A stretch of DNA of 64,000 bases from Allobosea thiooxidans (GTDB lineage Bacteria; Pseudomonadota; Alphaproteobacteria; Rhizobiales; Beijerinckiaceae). Of this stretch, positions 45,909-54,446 are shown in pieces. Position 1 is the first letter of the stretch, and every line of letters begins with the position of its first letter. Location of the stretch: contig NZ_FUYX01000007.1 of NCBI RefSeq assembly GCF_900168195.1, positions 186,001-250,000 on the forward strand. Reading direction: 5' to 3'. Both the position numbers and the translations under genes were made by a program. The notes under the pieces were generated by a model. It had not been told where the DNA came from, ran no database searches, and saw nothing but the letters and a program-made list of their open reading frames with translations.

Positions 45909-46093
45909 GCGGGCGCTCCGTCTTGGTCAGTTTTGACTGTGCCGCACCGTCCTCCCGCCGCTGCCCGCCGTCAACACATGGCGGCGCATGAGGGGATGAC
46001 GTGATGTGATGGAAGCAATCGGCCCGGGTGATGGATCAGCGGTTGCCGGGGCACCGCCATTCGCCTTCCTGCAGCGAATGGCCGAACAACCGC

Positions 46094-46411
46094 TCAGAAG
46101 CCGAAGGCCCGCAGGGCCGAGATCGCCGCCATGCCGGTGAGCAGCGCCAGCAGCTCGCTGCGCCGCAGGATCATCGTACCGATCGCGACCAGCAGCGCCA
46201 CCGCCGCCGCCCAGCCCAGCCGCTCGATCAACGGCAGCACGGTCGCGACCACGATCGAGCCGGGCAGCGCGGCGAGGCCGCGCCGGACATGCGGCGTCAG
46301 CGGGATGACGCTCATCAGCCCAACGCCCGCAATGCGGCAGAGATAGGTCGCGACCGCCATCGCGGCGATGGCGAGGATCGCGCCCCAGGTGCCGGGATCA
46401 GGCAGCGTCAT
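46094..46411 (-). CDS. azlD: AzlD-family subunit of branched-chain amino acid exporter
   Basis: 105-residue membrane protein with four hydrophobic helices, MTLPDPGTWGAILAIAAMAVATYLCR at the start and 'LAALPGSIVVATVLPLIERLGW'. AzlD-type proteins pair with AzlC to export branched-chain amino acids. The start is ATG 46411, so it overlaps the azlC stop by 14 bases; the upstream open frame is inside azlC. Confidence 0.88.
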   Translation of the reverse strand: MTLPDPGTWGAILAIAAMAVATYLCRIAGVGLMSVIPLTPHVRRGLAALPGSIVVATVLPLIERLGWAAAVALLVAIGTMILRRSELLALLTGMAAISALRAFGF

Positions 46412-47129
46412 CGCGGAACGCCCCCGTGAGCGCGCCGGCGAGGGAGCCGACGATGATGAAGGCATAGCCGTCGACCAGCCGGGCGGTGATCAGCGCGACG
46501 AGGCCGGCGACGACCCACGGCACCATGCCGCGCCGGCCGCGCCAGAGCGGCACGATCATGGCCGCGAAGAAGATCGGCATGACGAGATCGATGCCGTAGC
46601 GGCGCGGATCGCTGACCAGCGCGCCCAGCATGTAGCCGCCGCCGGTGGCGATGGCCCAGACCACCCAGAGCACGAGCCCCGCCCCGACCAGGACGCCGAG
46701 ATCGCGCCCGCCCTCGGCCCGGTAGCGCGTGCCGATGAGCCAGTTGGCATCGGTGAAGAAGAACAGGTGGAAGGCGTTGAGCGCCTTGGGATATTTCGCG
46801 AACCAGGGCTGCAGGGAGGCGCCCTGCAGCACCATGCGGGCATTGACGGTCGCGGTGACGACCGCAAGGCCGGCAATGGCGCCCCAGGTCCATTCGGGGC
46901 GCCAGAGCTCCATCGCGACGAGCTGCGCCACGCCGGCATAGACGAAGGCGCTCATCAGCATCGTCTCCAGGAAGGAGAGGCCCTTGGCGGAGGCGGCGGC
47001 GCCGAAGGCGACCGCGAACACGACGATGCCGGGGATCAGCACCGAGACCTTGCGCAGGCCCAGCACCAGGCCGGCGCCGGTGATCGGCGCTTCCGAGACG
47101 TTCGGCGAGAATGGAGGCTCGGTCGACAT
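46398..47129 (-). CDS. azlC: AzlC-family permease of branched-chain amino acid exporter
   Basis: 243 residues, six or seven TM helices. The pattern 'GIVVFAVAFGAAASAKGLSFLETMLMSAFVYAGVAQLVAMELW' (in parts) is the AzlC core; further 'TDANWLIGTRYRAEGG' and 'RRYGIDLVMPIFFAAMIVPLWRGRRG' are family-typical. It forms the large subunit of a branched-chain amino acid exporter with AzlD. The start is ATG 47129; the upstream frame is non-family. Confidence 0.92.
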   Translation of the reverse strand: MSTEPPFSPNVSEAPITGAGLVLGLRKVSVLIPGIVVFAVAFGAAASAKGLSFLETMLMSAFVYAGVAQLVAMELWRPEWTWGAIAGLAVVTATVNARMVLQGASLQPWFAKYPKALNAFHLFFFTDANWLIGTRYRAEGGRDLGVLVGAGLVLWVVWAIATGGGYMLGALVSDPRRYGIDLVMPIFFAAMIVPLWRGRRGMVPWVVAGLVALITARLVDGYAFIIVGSLAGALTGAFRDDAA

Positions 47130-47240
47130 GGTCTTCCAGAACAGGAAAGCCCCGGCGCGCGTCAACGCGCATCGACGGCGCGCCTGCATGAATTGCGCGC
47201 AGAACGCGACATGCCGCGGCAGGACCGGTAGAGTCAAACC

Positions 47241-47855
47241 ATGCTCTGGCTCGATTCCGCCGACAGCGCCGCGCCTGCCCTCCCGGCCGTCTGGCTGATC
47301 GCGACAGGCGCCAGTCCACGCAACCTGACCGAGCGTTCCGAATTGAGACGCAGCACGGCACGACGCCTGCTGGCGCGCCAGCTCGGCTGCGCGGAACCGG
47401 ACGTCGCCATCGCGCATGATCCGGCCGGACGGCCGCTGCTCGCCCGGCCGGAAGGAACAGGGTTCGCGCTATCGCTGGCGACGCGCGCCGGCATCGTCGC
47501 CGTCGCCCTGGCGCGAGGCCCCGTCGGCGTCGATGTCGAGCGGGTCGAGACGCAAGGCGCGCTGCCGCTCGAGGTGCTGCATCCGAACGAGCGCCGGCTC
47601 CTCGATGCGACGGTCCCCTCCCTGCGCCCGCTCGCCTTCGCGCGCCTGTGGGCGGCGAAGGAAGCCTATGTGAAGGCGCTCGGCACGGGGTTCGGCCGGG
47701 CGCCGGAAGGCTTTGCGGTGTCGCTGGAATCGGAGACCACCTTTCGCGTCGCCGATCCGCTGCGAAGCGCCGCTGCCACCGGGCAGATGCGCATCATGAA
47801 AAACGGCGGCCAGGAAGTCCTGGCCGCCGCAGCGATCGTTCTCGATGGCGTCTGA
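47241..47855 (+). CDS. 4'-phosphopantetheinyl transferase, Sfp type
   Basis: 204-residue enzyme that attaches the phosphopantetheine arm of CoA to carrier proteins. The Mg2+ and CoA motifs are GVDVE (D98, E100) and W137-x2-K140-E141-x3-K145 (WAAKEAYVK). The N-terminal half is divergent ('LWLDSADSAAPALPAVWLI'). No PKS or NRPS gene is in the window, so its partner carrier is elsewhere. The last 19 codons contain a terminator for the convergent TerC gene. Confidence 0.9.
   Translation: MLWLDSADSAAPALPAVWLIATGASPRNLTERSELRRSTARRLLARQLGCAEPDVAIAHDPAGRPLLARPEGTGFALSLATRAGIVAVALARGPVGVDVERVETQGALPLEVLHPNERRLLDATVPSLRPLAFARLWAAKEAYVKALGTGFGRAPEGFAVSLESETTFRVADPLRSAAATGQMRIMKNGGQEVLAAAAIVLDGV
47799..47829 (-). 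terminator. Intrinsic terminator of the TerC unit embedded in the convergent PPTase CDS
   Basis: On the minus strand CGGCGGCCAGGA-CT-TCCTGGCCGCCG, a perfect 12-bp inverted repeat, is followed by five T. It lies 30 bases past the TerC stop codon and within the codons for KNGGQEVLAAA of the PPTase gene on the plus strand. Confidence 0.8.
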
Positions 47856-47858
47856 AGC

Positions 47859-48602
47859 TCAGCCCGGCTGGTCGGCCGGCTTGCGCTTCAGCACATAGCC
47901 GACGACGCAGACCAGAGCCGCGCCGATGACCGCCGCCGCGTAATGCGGCAGGTTCGCCGGGCCGATGCCGAGCGGATTGACCTCGGTCGAGACCGGGATG
48001 ACCCAGCTCGGCCAGTTCGCCTGCAGCCAGCGCAGCACCGCGATGTCGCCGAGGAGCATCTCGGCCGCGATCCAGCCGAGCAGCGCCGCGCCGAGCCAGA
48101 CCAGCAGCGGGAAACGCTCGATGATCGAGGTGAGCAGCTGTGCACCCATGATGATCAGTGGGATCGAGAGCAGCAGGCCGAAGATGAAGAGCTCGGGATG
48201 GCCGCGCGAGGCGGCCGCGATGGCGATGACGTTGTCGAGGCTCATCACGGCATCCGCGATGGCGATGGTGCGCACCGCTTTCCAGAGGCTTTCGCTCGCC
48301 TCGATATTGCCGTGGGATTCCTCCTCACCGACCGCGAGCTTGATCGCGATCCAGAACAGCAGCAGGCCGCCGATGACCTTCAGATAGGGCACCGCGAGCA
48401 GGTAGCTCACGACCAGCGCGAAGATGATGCGCAGGCCCACGGCCGCGCCCGCGCCAAGCCAGATGCCGACCCTCTTGCGGTTCTCCGGCAGCGAGCGGCA
48501 GGCGAGCGCGATGACGACGGCATTATCGCCGGAAAGCAGCAGATCGATCCAAATGATCTGCAGCAGCGATATCCAGAAGGTCGAGGAGGAAAAATCGATC
48601 AA
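47859..48602 (-). CDS. TerC-family integral membrane protein (YjbE-like), copy 1
   Basis: 247 residues, seven TM helices. The family's acidic motifs are 'LLSGDNAVVIALACRSLP' near the N-terminus and 'SLDNVIAIAAASRGHPELF' in the middle. TerC proteins export Mn2+ in some bacteria or take part in metal loading of secreted proteins. It is followed (18-base gap on the other side) by a close relative; the two are tandem paralogues. Its C-terminus has an extra TM plus a short basic tail. Confidence 0.9.
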   Translation of the reverse strand: MIDFSSSTFWISLLQIIWIDLLLSGDNAVVIALACRSLPENRKRVGIWLGAGAAVGLRIIFALVVSYLLAVPYLKVIGGLLLFWIAIKLAVGEEESHGNIEASESLWKAVRTIAIADAVMSLDNVIAIAAASRGHPELFIFGLLLSIPLIIMGAQLLTSIIERFPLLVWLGAALLGWIAAEMLLGDIAVLRWLQANWPSWVIPVSTEVNPLGIGPANLPHYAAAVIGAALVCVVGYVLKRKPADQPG

Positions 48603-48620
48603 TGGTCTGCCCCTGATTCG

Positions 48621-49328
48621 TCAGAGCGCCGGATCGGGCCGGCGCGATTTGATGAGGTAGCCGAGGCCGAGCACGAGCAGCGCGCCCAGGATCGCGGCCG
48701 GATATTCAAGCTTGTGCAGCAACTCCTCGCCGAAGCGGGCGATCAGCCAGGGATCGCTCTCGAACATCTCGCCGGCGACCCAGCCGAGCAGGGCCGCGCC
48801 GGCCCAGACCAGGACCGGGAAGCGCGTCAGCAGGCTGGTGATCAGCGAGGCGCCGAGCACGATCAGCGGGATCGAGATGATGAGGCCGGCGATCAGCAGC
48901 GGAATCGAATCCTTGGCGACCGCGGCGATGGCCAGCACGTTGTCGAGGCTCATCACGATGTCGGCGATGGCGACGGTCTGCACCGCCTTCCACAGCTTGC
49001 TGCTGGCGGCGATCGAGCCTTCGTCCTGGCCCTCGTCCTCGACGATCAGCTTGACGGCGATCCAGATCAGCAGGCCCGCGCCGACGATGCGCAGGAATGG
49101 CGTGTTGAGCAGCGAGGCGATCAGCACGGTGAACAGCACGCGCAGCACCACGGCGACGCCGGCACCGAGCGCGATGCCCTTGGTTCGCTGCTGCGGGGCC
49201 AGCGCGCGACAGGCGAGCGCGATGACGACCGCGTTGTCGCCCGAGAGCACGATGTTGAGCAGGATGATCTCGGCCAGCTTGCCCCAGGCCAGGGGGTCGA
49301 CGAAGGAAACCGACGACAGATCCATCAC
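48621..49328 (-). CDS. TerC-family integral membrane protein (YjbE-like), copy 2
   Basis: 235-residue tandem paralogue of the neighbouring TerC protein. It has the same two acid motifs ('VLSGDNAVVIALACRALAPQQ' and 'SLDNVLAIAAVAKDSIPLL') and seven TM helices. It is upstream and co-directional with copy 1 (18-base gap), so one transcript is likely, ending at the terminator embedded at 47799-47829. The divergence of their N- and C-termini suggests an old duplication. No yybP-ykoY riboswitch pattern is visible in the 48 bases upstream. Confidence 0.9.
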   Translation of the reverse strand: MMDLSSVSFVDPLAWGKLAEIILLNIVLSGDNAVVIALACRALAPQQRTKGIALGAGVAVVLRVLFTVLIASLLNTPFLRIVGAGLLIWIAVKLIVEDEGQDEGSIAASSKLWKAVQTVAIADIVMSLDNVLAIAAVAKDSIPLLIAGLIISIPLIVLGASLITSLLTRFPVLVWAGAALLGWVAGEMFESDPWLIARFGEELLHKLEYPAAILGALLVLGLGYLIKSRRPDPAL

Positions 49329-49376
49329 CTCAAATCCTTGCCTTCAAATCCGTTGCGGCGGCCGGCCGGGGCCGCC

Positions 49377-50453
49377 CTAGAGCGCCTGCTCGACTGCCTT
49401 GCCGGCGGCTTCCGTGCCCAGCGAGCCGCCGAGATCGCGGGTGCGGGTACGCGCATCGCCGAGCGAGCGCTCGATCGCGGCCTCGATCGCCTGCGCGGCT
49501 ACGCGCTCGCCGAGATGGTCGAGCATCATCGCGCCCGACCAGATCATGCCGACGGGATTGGCGATGCCCTGCCCGGCGATGTCCGGCGCCGAGCCGTGGA
49601 CCGGCTCGAAAAGCGAGGGGTGATCGCCGGTCGGGTTGATGTTGCCGGAAGGCGCGATGCCGATCGTGCCGGTGCAGGCCGGGCCGAGATCGGAAAGAAT
49701 GTCGCCGAACAGATTGGAGGCGACGACCACGTCGAAGCGGTCCGGGTTCAGCACGAAATGCGCGGTCAGGATGTCGATATGATACTGGTCGACGGCGACA
49801 TCCGGGTAGTGCTTCGCCATCTCCTTCACCCGCTCGTCCCAGTAGGGCATGGTGATCGAGATGCCGTTCGACTTGGTGGCGGAGGTCAGCTTCCTGCGCG
49901 GGCGGCGCTGCGCCAGCTCGAAGGCGTATTTCAGCACGCGGTCGACGCCGACACGGCTCATCACCGTCTCCTGGATGACGATCTCGCGCTCGGTGCCGGC
50001 ATACATGCGCCCGCCGACCGAGGAATATTCGCCCTCGGTGTTCTCGCGCACGACGAAGAAGTCGATGTCGCCCGGCTTGCGGTTGGCGAGCGGGCCGGGC
50101 ACGCCCGGCATCAGGCGGACGGGGCGCAGATTGACGTATTGGTCGAACTCGCGCCGGAAGAGCAGCAGCGAGCCCCAGAGCGAGATGTGGTCCGGCACCT
50201 GCTGGGGCATGCCGACGGCGCCGAAATAGATCGCGTCGTGCCCGCCGATCTTCTCCTTCCAGTCGTCCGGCAGCATCTTGCCGTGCCTGGCGTAGTAGTC
50301 GCAGGAGGAGAAATCGAACTCGTCCAGGCGCAGCTCGAAGCCGAACTTCTTCGAGGCCGCCTCCAGCACGCGCAGGCCCTCGGGCATGACCTCCTTGCCG
50401 ATGCCGTCACCGGCGATGACGGCGATGCGATACACGCGATTGGTCCCGGTCAT
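49377..50453 (-). CDS. ttuC: Tartrate dehydrogenase/decarboxylase (TtuC-like)
   Basis: 358-residue NAD- and metal-dependent beta-decarboxylating dehydrogenase of the isopropylmalate/isocitrate family. Key parts: 'IAVIAGDGIGKEV', 'RPVRLMPGVPGPLANRKPGDIDFFVVRENTEGEYS' (substrate loop), 'TKSNGISITMPYWDERV', 'VVASNLFGDILSDLGP', 'EPVHGSAPDIAGQGIANPVG'. The EGEYSS substrate loop and length fit TtuC, which also decarboxylates D-malate. It overlaps the upstream hydrolase gene by 4 bases and forms a two-gene unit with it. Confidence 0.92.
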   Translation of the reverse strand: MTGTNRVYRIAVIAGDGIGKEVMPEGLRVLEAASKKFGFELRLDEFDFSSCDYYARHGKMLPDDWKEKIGGHDAIYFGAVGMPQQVPDHISLWGSLLLFRREFDQYVNLRPVRLMPGVPGPLANRKPGDIDFFVVRENTEGEYSSVGGRMYAGTEREIVIQETVMSRVGVDRVLKYAFELAQRRPRRKLTSATKSNGISITMPYWDERVKEMAKHYPDVAVDQYHIDILTAHFVLNPDRFDVVVASNLFGDILSDLGPACTGTIGIAPSGNINPTGDHPSLFEPVHGSAPDIAGQGIANPVGMIWSGAMMLDHLGERVAAQAIEAAIERSLGDARTRTRDLGGSLGTEAAGKAVEQAL

Positions 50454-51361
50454 GCAGCTTCTCCGAAGAAGGCCCTGAACTCCGCGGCGACGAGATCAGG
50501 GACCTCCTCCGCGAGATAATGGCCGCCCGGCAGGGCGCGGCCGCGCACATCCTGCGCACGCTCGCGCCACAAGGCCAGCGGATCGAAACATTTGCCGATG
50601 ATGCCGTTCGCGCCCCAAAGCGCAAGCAGCGGCGGCTCCAGCTTGCGCCCGCCATCCTCGTCATCGTGCCGGATGTCGATGGTCGCGGCGGCGCGATAAT
50701 CCTCGCAGCTGCCATGGATCGCGGCCGGATCGGCGAAGCAGCGCAGGTAATGCGCCAACGCCTCCGGAGCGAAGGGTGTCATGCCGGCCGAACCGGAACC
50801 GCATTTCTTGCGCCAAAAGGCCTCGGCATCGGCGCCGATCATTCGCTCCGGGAAGGGAGCAGGCTGGATCAGGAAGAACCAGTGCCAATAGGCGCGGGCG
50901 AAGGCATCGGTCGTATGGGCGTACATCTCCCGCGTCGGCGCGATATCGAGCGTGGCGAGGCGGATGACCCGCTCGGCGTGGTCGAGCGCGAGGCGGTGCG
51001 CGACGCGGGCGCCGCGATCATGCGCGCCGATGAAGAAGCGCTCATGGCCGAGCGCGCGCATCACCTCGACCATGTCCTGCGCCATGGCGCGCTTGGAATA
51101 GGGCGCGTGCTCGGCGTCCGTCGGCGGCTTGTCGCTGTCGCCATAGCCGCGCAGATCGGCGCAGACGATGGTGAACTCGCCTTTCAGCCGCTCGGCGACC
51201 TTGTGCCAGAGCACATGAGTCTGCGGATAACCGTGCAGCAGCAGGAGTGGCGGCCCCTCCCCGCCCATGCGCACGCGAATCCGCGCGCCCGACGTCTCGA
51301 CGTCGAGCAGGCGGAAATCGGGAAACAGCTTATCCGTGACGGGGCGTTCGGCGAGGCTCAT
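50450..51361 (-). CDS. Alpha/beta hydrolase, fluoroacetate/haloacetate dehalogenase-like
   Basis: 303-residue enzyme. It aligns well with bacterial fluoroacetate dehalogenase (FAcD). The nucleophile D115 sits in HDRGAR with R116 and R119 (carboxylate binding), D139 is the acid residue, H160/W161 (YWHW) and Y222 form the halide pocket, and H281 (GGHYL) is the catalytic base. All positions known for FAcD function are kept. Haloacetate or fluoroacetate hydrolysis is therefore plausible, but epoxide hydrolases are near relatives. It overlaps ttuC by 4 bases. Confidence 0.85.
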   Translation of the reverse strand: MSLAERPVTDKLFPDFRLLDVETSGARIRVRMGGEGPPLLLLHGYPQTHVLWHKVAERLKGEFTIVCADLRGYGDSDKPPTDAEHAPYSKRAMAQDMVEVMRALGHERFFIGAHDRGARVAHRLALDHAERVIRLATLDIAPTREMYAHTTDAFARAYWHWFFLIQPAPFPERMIGADAEAFWRKKCGSGSAGMTPFAPEALAHYLRCFADPAAIHGSCEDYRAAATIDIRHDDEDGGRKLEPPLLALWGANGIIGKCFDPLALWRERAQDVRGRALPGGHYLAEEVPDLVAAEFRAFFGEAA

Positions 51362-51497
51362 CAGATCGCGGCGAGGCAGGGGATGTGCCAGCCGATACTC
51401 CGAAAGCGCGGGGATTTCTCCCGCGGATTATTACATAATCCTGATCAATGGTAAGGCGCCACCGGCCAAGCAGACTGCCGAAACAGTCAGGCTGGGC

Positions 51498-51590
51498 CGT
51501 CATGCTCGCCCTTGTGGCGAGCATCCAGGTCTCGAACACCACTCTACTGGAAGGCAGACGCGGGTGGTCGGGACAAGCCCGACCATGACG
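51498..51590. repeat. Intergenic palindromic repeat, family C copy 1
   Basis: CGTCATGCTCGCCCTTGTGGCGAGCATCCAGG at the left and GGTGGTCGGGACAAGCCCGACCATGACG at the right. Each end is itself a small hairpin (GCTCGCC...GGCGAGC and GGTCGGG...CCCGACC), with CGTCATG/CATGACG at the outer ends. The element lies between pheT and the dehalogenase-like gene. An inverted copy is at 57728-57820. Confidence 0.85.
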
Positions 51591-51600
51591 AAGTGCCGGC

Positions 51601-54024
51601 TCAGCCGCGCAGCGTGGCGCCGTAGCGCTTGCCGATCTCGGCGACGATCTTGGCGCCGACCGCCTCGATCTCCGCCTCGGTCAGCGTCTTCTCGGTCGGC
51701 TGCAATGTCACGGCCAGCGCGACCGACTTCTTGCCGGCCTCGACGCCCGGCCCCTCATAAAGGTCGAAGACGCCGACATTGGCGATGAGTGCACGGTCGG
51801 CGCCCTGTGCCGTCTTGACCATGTCGCCGGCCGCCACCGCCTTGTCGACGATGAAGGCGAAGTCGCGCGTCACCGGCTGGAAGTCGGACAGGGCGAGCTT
51901 CGGCTTGACCTTGGTGGGCTTGGCCTTGGGCAGCGGCAGCGCGTCGAGATGGATCTCGAAGGCGACCAGCGGCCCCTTGACGTCGAGCGCCTTGAGGATG
52001 CGCGGATGGACCTCGCCGAAGGCGCCGACGACGCCCTTCGGGCCGAACTGGAGCGTCGCCGAACGGCCGGGATGCGCCCAGGCCGGGCCACCGGCGACGA
52101 TCTGCAGGCCGCCGGTCGGAATGCCGAGCCCGGAGAGCAGGCCGAGCACATCGGACTTGGCGTCGAAGGCGTCGACGGGCTTGGCGCCACCATCCCAGCG
52201 ACGGCCGGTGCCGTCGAGGCGGGCCGTGCCGCGGCGCAAGCCGGCGGCTGCGATCAGCTGCCCTTCCGGCTCGTCGCTCTTGAAGACCTGGCCGACCTCG
52301 AACAGCGCGACATCGGGGAAGCCGCGATCGGCATTGGCCTGCGCCGAGCGGATCAGGCCCGGCAGCAGCGAGGGGCGCATATCCGAGAGATCGCTCGCGA
52401 TCGGGTTGGCGAGGGCGAGCTTCGGCGAGCCGCCGCCGAAGAGCTTCGCCTGGTCGTGCGAAATGAAGGACCAGGTCACCGCCTCGACGAGACCACGCGC
52501 CGCCAGCGTGCGCTTGGCGAGGCGCGTGCGCTTCTGGAGCACGGTGAGGACCGGCTTGACGACCTCGCCCTTGATGCGCGGCAGCGGCGTCGAGGCGACG
52601 CGATCGAGCCCGGCGATGCGGACGATCTCCTCGACCAGATCGGCCTTGCCGCCGACATCGGCGCGCCAGGAGGGCGGCGCGACCTTGACGCGGTCGCCCG
52701 CGCCCGAGACGTGGAAGCCGAGCGAGGTCAGCGCCAGCTTCATCTCGGCCTGCGGCAGCTCGAGCCCGGTCAGGCGCTTGACCTCGGACCAGGGGAAGTC
52801 GATCGCGCCGGGGCTTTCGGGCAGCTCGCCGGCGAATTCGATCTCGGAAGCCTCACCGCCGCAGAGCTCGATGACCAGCGCCGTGGCGAGGTCGAGGCCC
52901 GGACGGGTGAAGTCGGGATCGACGCCGCGCTCGAAGCGATAGCGCGCATCCGAATTGATGCCGAGCGCGCGGCCGGAGCGGGCGACGTTCAGCGGGTCCC
53001 AGAGCGCGCTCTCGATGAGCACGTCGGTGGTCGTCTCGCTGCTGCCGGAAGCCTCGCCGCCCATGATGCCGGCGAGCGACTCGACCCCGTGCTCGTCGGC
53101 GATCACGACCTGCTCGTCGGTGAGCGTGTAGGTCTTGCCGTCGAGGGCGAGGATGGTCTCGCCAGCCTTGGCGCGGCGGACCGTCAGGTTGCCCCGCACC
53201 TTGGCAGCGTCGAAGACGTGCAGCGGCCGGTTGCGGTCGAGCGTCATGAAATTGGTGATATCGACCAGCGCGTTGATGGGGCGCAGGCCGACGGCACGCA
53301 GCCGCGACTGCAGCCAGTCCGGCGACGGACCGTTCTTGACGCCGCGCACGAGACGCAGAGCGAAGGCCGGGCAGAGCTTCCTGTCCTCATCGGCGAAGTC
53401 GAGCGTGACCTTGACCGGGCACGGGAAGGAGCCGCGCACCGGCTGGATGGCCTGCGGCTTGAGCTTGCCGAGGCCGGCGGCGGCGAGGTCGCGGGCAATG
53501 CCGGCGACGCCGAGAGCGTCGGCCCGGTTCGGCGTCACCGCGATCTCGATCACGGCGTCGTCGAGCCCGGCATAGGTCGCATAGGGCTGGCCGACCGGCG
53601 CGTCGTCCGGCAGCTCGATGATGCCGTCATGGTCGTCGGAGAGCTCGAGCTCGGCTTCCGAGACCAGCATGCCATTCGATTCGATGCCGCGGATCACGCC
53701 CTTGCCGAGCGTGATCTTCTTGCCGGGAATGTAGCTGCCCGGCGGCGAGAACACGCCCTTCATGCCGGTGCGGGCATTCGGCGCGCCGCAGACGACCTGT
53801 ACGGGCTCGCCTGCGCCGGTGTCGACCATGCAGACGCGCAGGCGGTCGGCGTTCGGGTGCTGCTTCGCCTCGATGACATAGGCGATGGTGAAGGCAGACA
53901 GCGCCGCCGCGCGATCCTCGATCGCCTCGACCTCGAGGCCGATGCGGGTCAGGGTCTCGGCGATCTCGGCAACGGAGGCGTCGGTGTCGAGGTGCTCTTT
54001 GAGCCAGGAAATCGTGAACTTCAT
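51601..54024 (-). CDS. pheT: Phenylalanine--tRNA ligase beta subunit
   Basis: 807-residue structural and editing subunit of the (alpha-beta)2 synthetase. The N-terminal tRNA-binding OB domain ('[33 protein letters not shown]'), the B3/B4 editing module ('[24 protein letters not shown]'), the B5 and catalytic-like domains, and the C-terminal FDX-ACB anticodon-binding domain ('[23 protein letters not shown]') all follow in order. Its start overlaps the stop of the ASCH gene (4 bases), so it is the last gene of a unit pheS-GT-ASCH-pheT. Confidence 0.97.
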   Translation of the reverse strand: MKFTISWLKEHLDTDASVAEIAETLTRIGLEVEAIEDRAAALSAFTIAYVIEAKQHPNADRLRVCMVDTGAGEPVQVVCGAPNARTGMKGVFSPPGSYIPGKKITLGKGVIRGIESNGMLVSEAELELSDDHDGIIELPDDAPVGQPYATYAGLDDAVIEIAVTPNRADALGVAGIARDLAAAGLGKLKPQAIQPVRGSFPCPVKVTLDFADEDRKLCPAFALRLVRGVKNGPSPDWLQSRLRAVGLRPINALVDITNFMTLDRNRPLHVFDAAKVRGNLTVRRAKAGETILALDGKTYTLTDEQVVIADEHGVESLAGIMGGEASGSSETTTDVLIESALWDPLNVARSGRALGINSDARYRFERGVDPDFTRPGLDLATALVIELCGGEASEIEFAGELPESPGAIDFPWSEVKRLTGLELPQAEMKLALTSLGFHVSGAGDRVKVAPPSWRADVGGKADLVEEIVRIAGLDRVASTPLPRIKGEVVKPVLTVLQKRTRLAKRTLAARGLVEAVTWSFISHDQAKLFGGGSPKLALANPIASDLSDMRPSLLPGLIRSAQANADRGFPDVALFEVGQVFKSDEPEGQLIAAAGLRRGTARLDGTGRRWDGGAKPVDAFDAKSDVLGLLSGLGIPTGGLQIVAGGPAWAHPGRSATLQFGPKGVVGAFGEVHPRILKALDVKGPLVAFEIHLDALPLPKAKPTKVKPKLALSDFQPVTRDFAFIVDKAVAAGDMVKTAQGADRALIANVGVFDLYEGPGVEAGKKSVALAVTLQPTEKTLTEAEIEAVGAKIVAEIGKRYGATLRG

Positions 54025-54446
54025 CGATCTACGTCCATCGGGGCGAGCACTTCCACCAAACGGAAGCGCTCACAAAGCAAGGGCATGTCAGGGCTGAAGA
54101 CGCCGAGGCGCCGAAAATAGGTCTCGTGGGCGTCCCGCCACCAGGCCAGCGAGCGGTCGCCCTCCCCTTCGTCGAAGGCAAACGCCTCGTCAACTTCGTC
54201 GAAGCGCCGCGGCGTGAGCTCCAGCGTTTCGATGACGCAGACAGGACGGCCATCGCCATCCAGGACGACCCACTGCTCTCCGAGCTTGGGACGATCCGGA
54301 GCGTCGAGCGTGTCCACCGTCGCGGTCTTGCGGCCGCTGATGACCAGCGCCGCGAGTTCGTTCGCGAGCTCCGGGCTGTCGCCGAAGGAAAAGCTCGGGC
54401 AGCCGCGATAGCGCTCGGGCAAGGAGGCGATCAGGTCAGCGTCCAT
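54021..54446 (-). CDS. ASCH domain protein
   Basis: 141-residue ASCH fold protein (a PUA-like RNA- or nucleotide-binding fold). Typical parts: '[54 protein letters not shown]' with the GRKTATV loop and '[32 protein letters not shown]' at the end. E. coli YqfB of this fold hydrolyses N4-acetylcytidine; whether this protein does is unknown. The start is ATG 54446, overlapping the glycosyltransferase stop; its stop overlaps the pheT start. It is thus embedded in the pheST unit. Confidence 0.88.
   Translation of the reverse strand: MDADLIASLPERYRGCPSFSFGDSPELANELAALVISGRKTATVDTLDAPDRPKLGEQWVVLDGDGRPVCVIETLELTPRRFDEVDEAFAFDEGEGDRSLAWWRDAHETYFRRLGVFSPDMPLLCERFRLVEVLAPMDVDR

Noticed and set aside
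48603..49376. yybP-ykoY manganese riboswitch in front of the TerC genes
   Set aside because: Gaps are only 18 and 48 bases, too short for that riboswitch, and no matching conserved loops are seen.
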